Part shown: positions 1-6,545 of the stretch, one piece after another
How positions within the stretch are numbered: the first letter of the stretch is position 1
Layout: the number at the start of each line of letters is the position of its first letter
Notes under the pieces: generated by a model
What the model saw: only the letters and a program-made list of their open reading frames with translations
Database searches by the model: none
What the model was told of the DNA's origin: nothing
Made by a program: the position numbers and the translations under genes
From: Acidobacteriaceae bacterium
GTDB taxonomy: Bacteria; Acidobacteriota; Terriglobia; Bryobacterales; Bryobacteraceae
Assembly: GCA_019244945.1 (NCBI GenBank)
Contig: JAFASD010000493.1
Location: 1-9,800, forward strand
Direction: 5' to 3'
DNA length: 9,800 nt

Positions 1-94
1 TCGACAGCCTCTCGATTTGCTTTGCAATATAGAACAGGTAGCCTAGGAGCAGGATCGAGAGCAGGATGAACAAACCTGCAATAGCACGCTTCAT
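1..94 (-). CDS. N-terminus of a membrane-anchored protein (partial)
   Basis: An ATG at 94-92 on the minus strand opens a frame with no stop for 31 codons to the window edge. The peptide starts MKRAIAGLFILLSILLLGY: two basic residues, then an unbroken hydrophobic stretch of about 17 residues, then YIAKQIERLS. This is typical of an uncleaved N-terminal signal anchor followed by a charged or coiled region outside the membrane. It is divergent from the RNA methyltransferase gene that begins at 157, and I see no strong ribosome binding site before the ATG. Too little is visible to name a family, and the rest lies outside the window. The membrane-segment composition is the only coding evidence, so a chance frame is possible. 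Confidence 0.5.
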   Translation of the reverse strand, partial: MKRAIAGLFILLSILLLGYLFYIAKQIERLS

Positions 95-109
95 GCGGTT
101 GTTTTCTGC

Positions 110-128
110 ATTTCAATTCGGCTGAAAT
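110..128. promoter_or_regulatory. Inverted repeat in the divergent intergenic region
   Basis: ATTTCA (110-115) and TGAAAT (123-128) form a perfect 6-base inverted repeat with a 7-base spacer. It sits between the divergent starts at 94 and 157, where an operator or overlapping promoter elements would be expected. It is AT-rich and short, so chance is a real alternative. No consensus sigma-70 promoter could be placed with confidence in this gap. Confidence 0.2.
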
Positions 129-156
129 TTTAGTCTACGCGCGGAAAGGCGTCCAG

Positions 157-945
157 ATGCGTCCTTTCATAAAGCTCAGCAGCAGCAAAAATCCTGTCGT
201 GCAAGTGGTCCGCCGGGCAATCGCGAAGGGACGTCCTACTGAAACGGGACTGATCGTGGCGGAAGGGCCGCATCTATTTGCAGAAGCATTGGGGGGCAAG
301 TGGCAGATCGAGCAGGTGCTGACTACTGCTGCGGGCCTGGAGCGGCACGCGGCTCTTTTGAACCATGGGAGTGCCGAAATCCTCGAAGTATCTTCTCGCG
401 TATTTGCTTCGATGGCAGACACGGAGACGACCCAGGAGATCCTATTCCTTCTAAGACCGAGGGAATGGTCCTGGCATCATCTGTTACACTCATCCGCGCT
501 CGTAGTGGTGCTGGACGGCATTCAAGACCCTGGAAATGCGGGAACCATCGTTCGATCAGCCGAGGCCTTTGGTGGAAGCGGCATCGTGTTCCTGAAGGGC
601 TGCGTGCGCGTAGCAAATGGAAAATTCTTGAGGGGAACGGCAGGGTCCATTTTCCGAATGCCGTATCTCGAAGACGTTTCGCCGGCTGCTTTCATGCCAG
701 AGATCCGATCGGCGCGGTTAACCCTCTACGCCTTGGTTCCGGCTGCCGACGAGAGCGTGTCAACAGCCAATTTCCGCGGCGGTTGTGCATTGGTTGTTGG
801 AAGTGAGGGCGCAGGCGTTTCCGATGAATTGCTCGCGGAAGCGCGAACGGTTTCGATACCCACGAGAGAAGTGGAGTCCTTGAATGCGGCAGTTGCGTGC
901 TCGATTGCACTTTTTACCGCACAACAGCAAAGAGGCAGGCCATGA
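157..945 (+). CDS. TrmH/SpoU-family RNA 2'-O-methyltransferase
   Basis: A SPOUT-superfamily enzyme that should transfer a methyl group from S-adenosylmethionine to a ribose 2'-OH in tRNA or rRNA in the cytoplasm. It is 262 residues long, usual for the family. Residues 6-100 match the small SpoU substrate-binding domain (EGPHLFAEAL near 36-45). The catalytic domain follows with all three family motifs: motif 1 at 120-139 (DPGNAGTIVRSAEAFG, with Asn127 and Arg133), motif 2 at 213-221 (VVGSEGAGV) and motif 3 at 234-247 (IP then VESLNAAVA), which form the trefoil-knot cofactor site. The ATG at 157 is favoured by a good purine-rich ribosome site, GGAAAGG at 143-149, 7 bases upstream. The stop overlaps the rarA start (ATGA), so the two are probably co-translated. 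Sequence alone does not show whether the target is 23S rRNA (RlmB or mitochondrial Mrm3-like) or tRNA, so no symbol is given. Confidence 0.92.
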   Translation: MRPFIKLSSSKNPVVQVVRRAIAKGRPTETGLIVAEGPHLFAEALGGKWQIEQVLTTAAGLERHAALLNHGSAEILEVSSRVFASMADTETTQEILFLLRPREWSWHHLLHSSALVVVLDGIQDPGNAGTIVRSAEAFGGSGIVFLKGCVRVANGKFLRGTAGSIFRMPYLEDVSPAAFMPEIRSARLTLYALVPAADESVSTANFRGGCALVVGSEGAGVSDELLAEARTVSIPTREVESLNAAVACSIALFTAQQQRGRP

Positions 946-2282
946 GCTTATTCGATGCATCCCCATTAAGGGCGGAAGAACCGCCGGAATCTCTGGACCG
1001 GCCGCTGGCGGATCGCGTGCGACCTCAATCGCTCGACGAGTACGTGGGCCAGCAACACATCCTTGGACCCGCGAAGCCCCTTCGCGCCCAAATTGAAAGC
1101 GGGCACCTCACCTCGATGATCTTGTGGGGGCCACCCGGGTCAGGGAAAACCACGCTCGCGGCGTTGGTCGCGCAGCAAAGCCGGGCGGAGTTCATTCGTT
1201 TCAGCGCTGTCCTGAGCGGAATCAAAGAAATTAAAGCGGTGATGGCGGACGCCCAGAAAGCAAAGCGCATGGGCAGAAAGACCGTGCTTTTCATAGACGA
1301 AATTCATCGTTTCAACAAAGCGCAACAGGATGCCTTTCTGCCCTATGTGGAGCGCGGGGATATCGTGTTGATTGGCGCGACTACGGAGAACCCGTCCTTC
1401 GAAGTGGTATCGGCTCTCCTGTCACGAACCAAAGTGTATTCGCTGCACGCGCTCGAGACGGCGGAAGTAGTGGTTCTTCTCAGGCGCGCTCTGGAGACGC
1501 CGAAGCGTGGGTTAGGCCACCTGGGACTAAAGATCACCGACGATTTGCTCGATGAGATTGCCGTGGCTTCCAGCGGTGATGCTCGGGCAGCACTAAATAC
1601 TTTGGAAATCGCCGCCGGATTGGCTCGCGAGGGGGTCATCAATCGCCAAGTGGTAAGTGACGCTTTGCAGCGCAAGGTCCTGCTGTATGACAAGGCAGGA
1701 GAGGAACACTATAATCTCATCTCCGCCCTACACAAATCGGTACGTTCGAGCGATGCGGATGCAGCATTGTATTGGCTGGCGCGGATGATGAACGCGGGCG
1801 AAGACCGGCTGTATCTGGCGCGGCGTCTTGTGCGGATGGCCATCGAAGACATTGGATTGGCGGATCCACGGGCGGTGGAACAAGCGATCGCCTGCATGCA
1901 AACCGTTCACTTTCTGGGCATTCCGGAAGGGGACCAAGCCCTGGCCCAGCTGACTATTTATCTGGCGCTCGCACCCAAATCGGATGCAGCGTATCAGGCG
2001 CTCAATCGAGCGAATGCCGCAGTTGAAAGCACGGTCGCGGCGCCTGTCCCCCTGCATCTGAGGAATGCTCCCACCCGGCTTATGAAGGAGATGGGCTACT
2101 CAAAGGGGTACAAGCATGCCCATGCCGAGGAAGACGCCGTTACCGATATGCAATGTCTTCCTGATTCTCTAAGGCACGCAGTCTACTACGAGCCGGCAGA
2201 TCGCGGGTTCGAACAAAGGTTGCGCGAACGCGTCCAATGGCTCCGTAAGAAACGTAATAGAGAGGAGTATCCGACCGACTAA
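942..2282 (+). CDS. rarA: Replication-associated recombination protein A (RarA/MgsA AAA+ ATPase)
   Basis: A clamp-loader-like AAA+ ATPase that acts at stalled replication forks and single-strand gaps and is known to work with SSB. The product has 446 residues, the normal size. Visible are the N-terminal LADRVRPQSLDEYVGQ signature (22-37), Walker A GPPGSGKT (63-70), Walker B LFIDE (116-120) running into IHRFNKAQQDAFLP, sensor 1 TTEN (147-150), SRTKVYSL (161-168) and sensor 2 SGDARAALN (211-219). The C-terminal tetramerisation/MgsA region carries HKSVRSSDADAALYWLARM and AIEDIGLADPRA. A reading frame exists upstream to 897, but the ATG at 942 is chosen: it gives the canonical MSLF start, has AGAGG at 931-935 six bases before it, and overlaps the preceding stop as ATGA. 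Upstream starts would add 15 residues unlike the family. Confidence 0.96.
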   Translation: MSLFDASPLRAEEPPESLDRPLADRVRPQSLDEYVGQQHILGPAKPLRAQIESGHLTSMILWGPPGSGKTTLAALVAQQSRAEFIRFSAVLSGIKEIKAVMADAQKAKRMGRKTVLFIDEIHRFNKAQQDAFLPYVERGDIVLIGATTENPSFEVVSALLSRTKVYSLHALETAEVVVLLRRALETPKRGLGHLGLKITDDLLDEIAVASSGDARAALNTLEIAAGLAREGVINRQVVSDALQRKVLLYDKAGEEHYNLISALHKSVRSSDADAALYWLARMMNAGEDRLYLARRLVRMAIEDIGLADPRAVEQAIACMQTVHFLGIPEGDQALAQLTIYLALAPKSDAAYQALNRANAAVESTVAAPVPLHLRNAPTRLMKEMGYSKGYKHAHAEEDAVTDMQCLPDSLRHAVYYEPADRGFEQRLRERVQWLRKKRNREEYPTD

Positions 2283-2372
2283 ACAAATGTCCAGTTATTG
2301 TGTAAGCTTAAAGATCAGAGCTTGGATACCGTGCCTGAAAATGCCGTCGCTGCCCCGAGGCGGTTCGAGACT

Positions 2373-2714
2373 ATGGACCTAGGCACTCCCGAGCGACGCC
2401 GATCGAGCCGCTTTCCGATCGAACGCGAGCTCCGTTATAAGACTCTGAATCAACGGACTGAAATCCTGGTCGGTAACGGCAAAACTCTCAATATCAGTAG
2501 CTCCGGCGTGCTCTTTACCTCCGATCACGATTTACCCATCGGTACCCGTCTGGAAGTCTCAATCAGTTGGCCTGCCCAATTGAATGAAAAATGTTTGCTG
2601 AATTTGGTTGCACGGGGGCGCGTTACCCGCCACACCAAGGGCCAACTCGCGTTGCAGATTCAGCAGTACGAATTTAGAACGCAAAGCCGCCCGGGCAGCC
2701 CCATGGGCAAGTAA
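2373..2714 (+). CDS. PilZ-domain protein, probable c-di-GMP receptor
   Basis: A single-domain PilZ protein of 113 residues that should bind cyclic di-GMP and pass the signal to a partner by contact. Both ligand motifs are present: the arginine motif RRSSR (residues 9-13, an RxxxR) just before the barrel, and NISSSG (40-45, the D/NxSxxG motif). The beta-strand-rich remainder (LEVSISWP, LVARGRVTRH, GQLALQI) fits the six-stranded PilZ barrel. There is no signal peptide or membrane segment. The start is uncertain: I chose ATG 2373 because it gives MDLGTPERRRSSRF, a typical beginning, but in-frame GTG 2331 and TTG 2298 would add 14 or 25 residues. None has a good ribosome site (the best is GAGG at 2357-2360, rather far away). 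It lies 90 bases after rarA and 42 bases before the histidine kinase on the same strand, so it may be read with ntrYX. Confidence 0.88.
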   Translation: MDLGTPERRRSSRFPIERELRYKTLNQRTEILVGNGKTLNISSSGVLFTSDHDLPIGTRLEVSISWPAQLNEKCLLNLVARGRVTRHTKGQLALQIQQYEFRTQSRPGSPMGK

Positions 2715-2756
2715 GAAAAAACTGCCGGATCTCATTCGCACACATAGTGCTGCCAT

Positions 2757-4871
2757 GTGGGCTACCATGTCAGTGTCGTGCGCCGTCGTCTCGCCTTTGC
2801 TGCCGCCGCGCTGAGCCTTCTGGTTCTGCTGGCTTTGATGGTCTGGCAGGGCTCCTTCAGCTTCTCCTTCGCTCCCTCAGACCTGCGCGAAACCCTGATC
2901 CTCTGGGCAGTTTCGACGCTGATTTTTCTGCTGGCGGTCGTGCTCACCTTCATGCTCTTCCGGGCTTGGGTGAAGCTCTATCTGGATCGCCAAAAGAACA
3001 GAGAAGGGTCTCGGATGCGCTCGAAGCTCTTAGTTGGCGCACTTGCTCTCACGATCGCCCCCACGCTTTTTTCGGCCCTGTTCAACTACGCCGTTTTGAA
3101 TAGAACGCTAGACAAGTGGTTTACCAGCCCGGCGCGCGGCATTCAGATGAATGTTCAAGATTTGGACACATCCTATAAGAAGGAGGCGCAAGAGCGCGTT
3201 CAGGCGGAAGCCGATTGGATCAGCTTGCTGCCGGAAACGCGCGCAGCCGCCCTTCGGGGCGCGCTGAATGCCGATTTCTTTCGCGGGCTTGCCGATTCAC
3301 ACGGCATTCGGCAAATAATATTCGCGCCGGAAAGTGGCGTTCCGGTGCTGATCTACCAGAATTTTGAGAAGCCAAATCCGCCCTTGCTCTACGCTACGGC
3401 AGCGGTAAATGACGGCGGGAAAGTGCTTGGAAAAATCACCATGGCCGCGATGCTGAACGGAGATGCATCCGGTAAAGAGAATGCCATTCAGCGGTTCATG
3501 GATGAGCAGAAACAACTGGCCGGGCGCAAGAAGTTCTATTACGACACTTATTTCCTGTTGATCTGTCTTCTGACGCTGTTTGTGCTTTTCTTTGCTGCGT
3601 GGTCTGCTCAGATTCTTTCGAAACAGATCAGCGTGCCGATATCGGCGCTGCTGGAGGCCTCTCAGGAAGTTCGCCGCGGGAATCTATCGTATCGGGTGCG
3701 CGTGGATGCAATGGATGAGCTCGCGACGCTGGTGCGCGCCTTCAACGAAATGACGAACGACCTGGAGGGAAATTCGCGAGAGTTAGAGGCGCGGCGGAGA
3801 TTTACGGAAGCGATTCTCGAAAGTATTCCGACCGGCGTTATTTCAGTTTCCTCAGAGGAACGGATCGAGCGCGTGAATCGCGCGTTGGCTGGGATCTTCT
3901 CGCGAGAAGTTGTTTTATCCGCGAAGCGGCTTGAGGATCTGTTTTCAGGTGAGGATCTGTCTGAGATCCGATACGTCCTAAAGCGTGCCCGCCGAACCGG
4001 CGCAGCAGCCTGCCAACTTGATATCCAGCGCCCTTCTTCTGTTCTTCACTTAGCTGTCACGGTCGCATCGCTCGAAGAGCAGCGCGGCTTTGTAATGGTC
4101 TTGGAAGATACTAGCGACCTGTTGCGTGCTCAAAAAGCAGCCGCATGGCAGGAAGTGGCGCGACGCATCGCGCACGAGATAAAGAATCCGTTGACTCCAA
4201 TTTCGTTAAGCGCCGATCGCATTGCGCGGCAACTCAGGAGGGTATCGCTGAATAACGATATCCGCGGCATACTCGACGAGTGCACGCGAACGATACAGCA
4301 AGAAGTTCAGACCGTGAAATCGCTGGTTGACGAATTTTCGAAGTTTTCACGGTTTCCGAGCGCGCAACCGATTCCTACGGATCTAAATGAGCTCGTCAAA
4401 AGCGTAATGGCTGCATTTGCCGGAAGGCTGGAAGGCATCGCTGTATCGATGGCCTTGGACGAAAAAATCCCGCTTGTCCTGGCGGACCGCGAACAGATGA
4501 AGCGAGTCATTGTAAATTTGATCGACAATGCTGCGGAAGCGATGAGCGTTTCCCCAGTTCGCAAACTGCTTGTGGCAACTTCGCAGACGCTTCCCGATTC
4601 GGTCGAATTGTCTGTAAGCGACACGGGTTCCGGCATTTCAGCCGCTGATAAAGACAAACTGTTTCTGCCTTATTTTTCAACCAAGCAACGTGGCACTGGA
4701 TTGGGACTGGCGATTGTGAGCCATATCATTACGGAGCATCACGGCAGGGTCCGAGTCGAAGATAACTACCCGGCGGGGGCTCGTTTTGTAATCGAGTTGA
4801 ACGCATTGGTGGCGGACTTTGCTACAAGCGGACAGGCCGCCGGAGCGGAAGCCGCTACGCTGAACGTATAG
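2757..4871 (+). CDS. ntrY: NtrY-like membrane sensor histidine kinase
   Basis: A 704-residue inner-membrane sensor kinase of NtrY architecture. Transmembrane segments lie near residues 12-30, 45-70, 88-113 and 263-286. The 113-262 stretch is the predicted periplasmic sensor region. HAMP follows (286-340, SVPISALLEASQEVRRGNLSY), then a PAS domain (about 347-455). The HisKA dimerisation helix carries His473 in IAHEIKNPLTP (471-481). The ATP-binding domain has an N box NLIDNAAEAM (587-596), G1 SDTGSG (621-626) and G2 RGTGLGL (645-651). All catalytic motifs are intact. The cognate regulator starts 8 bases after its stop. GTG 2757 is the first usable start; GTG 2778 (giving VRRRLAF) is equally good biologically and neither has a clear ribosome site. 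Known NtrY proteins are linked to nitrogen, redox or envelope control; no nitrogen gene is nearby, so the signal is unknown. Confidence 0.92.
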   Translation: MGYHVSVVRRRLAFAAAALSLLVLLALMVWQGSFSFSFAPSDLRETLILWAVSTLIFLLAVVLTFMLFRAWVKLYLDRQKNREGSRMRSKLLVGALALTIAPTLFSALFNYAVLNRTLDKWFTSPARGIQMNVQDLDTSYKKEAQERVQAEADWISLLPETRAAALRGALNADFFRGLADSHGIRQIIFAPESGVPVLIYQNFEKPNPPLLYATAAVNDGGKVLGKITMAAMLNGDASGKENAIQRFMDEQKQLAGRKKFYYDTYFLLICLLTLFVLFFAAWSAQILSKQISVPISALLEASQEVRRGNLSYRVRVDAMDELATLVRAFNEMTNDLEGNSRELEARRRFTEAILESIPTGVISVSSEERIERVNRALAGIFSREVVLSAKRLEDLFSGEDLSEIRYVLKRARRTGAAACQLDIQRPSSVLHLAVTVASLEEQRGFVMVLEDTSDLLRAQKAAAWQEVARRIAHEIKNPLTPISLSADRIARQLRRVSLNNDIRGILDECTRTIQQEVQTVKSLVDEFSKFSRFPSAQPIPTDLNELVKSVMAAFAGRLEGIAVSMALDEKIPLVLADREQMKRVIVNLIDNAAEAMSVSPVRKLLVATSQTLPDSVELSVSDTGSGISAADKDKLFLPYFSTKQRGTGLGLAIVSHIITEHHGRVRVEDNYPAGARFVIELNALVADFATSGQAAGAEAATLNV

Positions 4872-4879
4872 CAATCCCG

Positions 4880-6247
4880 ATGCCTCTACGCGGACCGAAA
4901 GTTCTTATTGTCGACGATGAGGCGAACATCCGCCAATCCTTGCGCGGGGTGCTCTCTGACGAGGATTATCAATGCACCGCGGTGAACAGCGGTGAAACCT
5001 GTTTGGCGGAGCTTGCTCGCGAGTCTTACGAAGTTGTTTTACTCGACATTTGGCTTCCCGGGATAGACGGACTTGCGACGCTCGCGCGAATTCAGGAGCT
5101 TCCTTTCGGATCGCGGCCGGCCGTGGTCATGATTTCAGGTCACGGCAACATCGAAACAGCAGTCAAAGCCACCAAGCTGGGCGCGTTCGATTTCATCGAG
5201 AAGCCTTTGACCATCGAGAAAGTCAGCGTTGTGGTCAAAAACGCTATTCAACAGCGCCGAATGGATCTGGAATTACAGCGGCTGCACGAAGACAATGCAT
5301 CGCCCGAAATAATTGGCGATAGCGTGCCGATGAAGGCGCTTCGACAGCAGCTCAAGCTGATGGCGGGAACCAACGGGCGTGTACTGATTTTCGGCGAGAG
5401 CGGCACGGGCAAAGAGCTTGTTGCGCGTGCGCTGCATGCGTTGAGCCAGCGGGCCAATGGGCCGTTTGTCGAGGTGAATTGCGCGGCGCTGCCCGACGAC
5501 CTGATCGAAAGCGAGCTGTTTGGCCATCGGCGCACGAATTTAGATGGGACACCCGATCACAAAATCGGCAAGTTGCAGAAAGCACATGGAGGCACGTTCT
5601 TCCTCGACGAAGTAGGAGACATGAGCCTCAAGACGCAGGCCAAGGTGCTTCGTGCCCTCGATGAGCACCGGTTCGAGCCGTTGGGAGCGCCGCAATCGAT
5701 TCAGGTGAATGCGCGCGTCGTAGCGGCCACGAACAAGAATCTGGAAAGAGAGATTGAGCGCGGCAATTTTCGCGAAGACCTTTTTTACCGTCTCAACGTC
5801 ATACCGTTTACCGTGCCGCCGCTTCGCGAGCGGGCGGAAGACATACCTGTTCTGGCGACGCATTTCCTACGTGAGTTTTCGCTCGCGTATGGCCGCCGCC
5901 CAAAAGAGTTAAGCGAAGACGCGCTCGCCGCTCTCGTGAAATATCACTGGCCCGGCAATGTGCGTGAGTTACGTAACCTCATGGAGCGCATAGTCATCTT
6001 GCATCCGCAACGCCGGATTGAAGCGCGCCATGTGCCGTTGGATGCAGCGCGCAAGAATTCCGGCAATAAGCCCTGGGATGGATTTGGAAGTCTTCAAGAA
6101 GTGAAAGAAGCCGCCGAGCGCGATTATATTTTGCGCAAACTCGAGGAAAGTAACGGTAACGTGACGCGAGCGTCCGAGATGTTGGGTCTCGAACGAAGCA
6201 ATCTATATCGAAAAATGAAATCACTCGGGATTGCTTCCAAAGAATAG
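4880..6247 (+). CDS. ntrX: NtrX-like sigma-54-type AAA+ response regulator without GAFTGA
   Basis: A 455-residue NtrC-family regulator, the expected partner of the kinase just upstream. The receiver domain (1-125) has the acidic pair Asp12/Asp13, phospho-acceptor Asp56 (LLDIWLPG), Ser86 and Lys108 (EKPL), so it should be phosphorylatable. The AAA+ domain (145-385) has Walker A GESGTGKE (172-179), Walker B GGTFFLDEVGDM (237-248), FREDLFYRLNV (297-307) and WPGNVREL (357-364). The Fis-type DNA-binding helices lie at 413-450 (NGNVTRASEMLGLERSNLYRKM). The loop after ESELFGH, where sigma-54 activators carry GAFTGA, instead reads RRTNLDGTPDHKIGKLQKA. A similar loss is known among alphaproteobacterial NtrX proteins, which supports the name and suggests sigma-54-independent action. 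The start lacks an obvious ribosome site and is only 8 bases from the kinase stop, so translation is probably coupled. Confidence 0.92.
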   Translation: MPLRGPKVLIVDDEANIRQSLRGVLSDEDYQCTAVNSGETCLAELARESYEVVLLDIWLPGIDGLATLARIQELPFGSRPAVVMISGHGNIETAVKATKLGAFDFIEKPLTIEKVSVVVKNAIQQRRMDLELQRLHEDNASPEIIGDSVPMKALRQQLKLMAGTNGRVLIFGESGTGKELVARALHALSQRANGPFVEVNCAALPDDLIESELFGHRRTNLDGTPDHKIGKLQKAHGGTFFLDEVGDMSLKTQAKVLRALDEHRFEPLGAPQSIQVNARVVAATNKNLEREIERGNFREDLFYRLNVIPFTVPPLRERAEDIPVLATHFLREFSLAYGRRPKELSEDALAALVKYHWPGNVRELRNLMERIVILHPQRRIEARHVPLDAARKNSGNKPWDGFGSLQEVKEAAERDYILRKLEESNGNVTRASEMLGLERSNLYRKMKSLGIASKE

Positions 6248-6298
6248 AAGGGTTTCGAAGCGGGAACGACGCGCGCGACGTGCTAACCTGAATTTGGC

Positions 6299-6508
6299 AT
6301 GGCAATACCGAATGTAAAGCGTTTCCGTCCATTTTGTCCGACTTGCAACGAGAATTTCACCGTGATGGCCGTCCTTCCGACGGACGCCAACGTGAACGAT
6401 TACTTAACGGACGTCGTTGCGCGGCATGACCACAAAGCGTACCAGGAAGCGAAGCAACAGCACTTCAAAGTCCGCGTAGGTCAGCAGAAACAGAAAAAAG
6501 CGAAGTAA
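6299..6508 (+). CDS. Small hypothetical protein with CxxC and His cluster
   Basis: An unrecognised 69-residue protein. It has CPTC at residues 13-16 and a histidine-containing segment (RHDHKAYQEAKQQHF, His43, His45, His55) that could complete a zinc site, followed by a strongly basic tail (KVRVGQQKQKKAK). The central TVMAVLPTDANVNDYLTDVV looks like a normal folded strand-helix segment, which favours a real gene over chance. There is no signal peptide. It begins 51 bases after ntrX on the same strand and ends 37 bases before the convergent HEAT gene. No clear ribosome site precedes the ATG. The metal-binding idea is inference; a small nucleic-acid-binding or ribosome-associated role would suit the basic tail but is not shown. 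Confidence 0.65.
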   Translation: MAIPNVKRFRPFCPTCNENFTVMAVLPTDANVNDYLTDVVARHDHKAYQEAKQQHFKVRVGQQKQKKAK

Positions 6509-6518
6509 CTTCTGCGTT

Positions 6519-6545
6519 CCGCTTAAAGAAACCCGACCGAAGCGG
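6519..6545. terminator. Possible bidirectional terminator hairpin between convergent genes
   Basis: CCGCTT (6519-6524) and AAGCGG (6540-6545) form a perfect 6-base stem with a 15-base loop, placed exactly in the 37-base gap between convergent genes. On the plus strand the downstream bases are T-rich (TTATGTATTTTT, 6546-6557), though they lie in the 3' end of the opposite gene. On the minus strand the T run is more distant. The large loop makes this a weak candidate; ACCG-AAG-CGGT at 6536-6546 is an alternative smaller hairpin in the same place. Confidence 0.3.

Noticed and set aside
300..806. A 168-codon plus-strand frame inside the RNA methyltransferase gene
   Set aside because: The overlapping frame carries all three SpoU motifs; this one is low-complexity, Arg/Cys/Trp-rich and has no recognisable domain.
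2298..2372. The longer N-terminus of the PilZ protein from TTG 2298 or GTG 2331
   Set aside because: No ribosome site supports either, and ATG 2373 gives a typical PilZ beginning; it remains possible and is noted in the gene entry.
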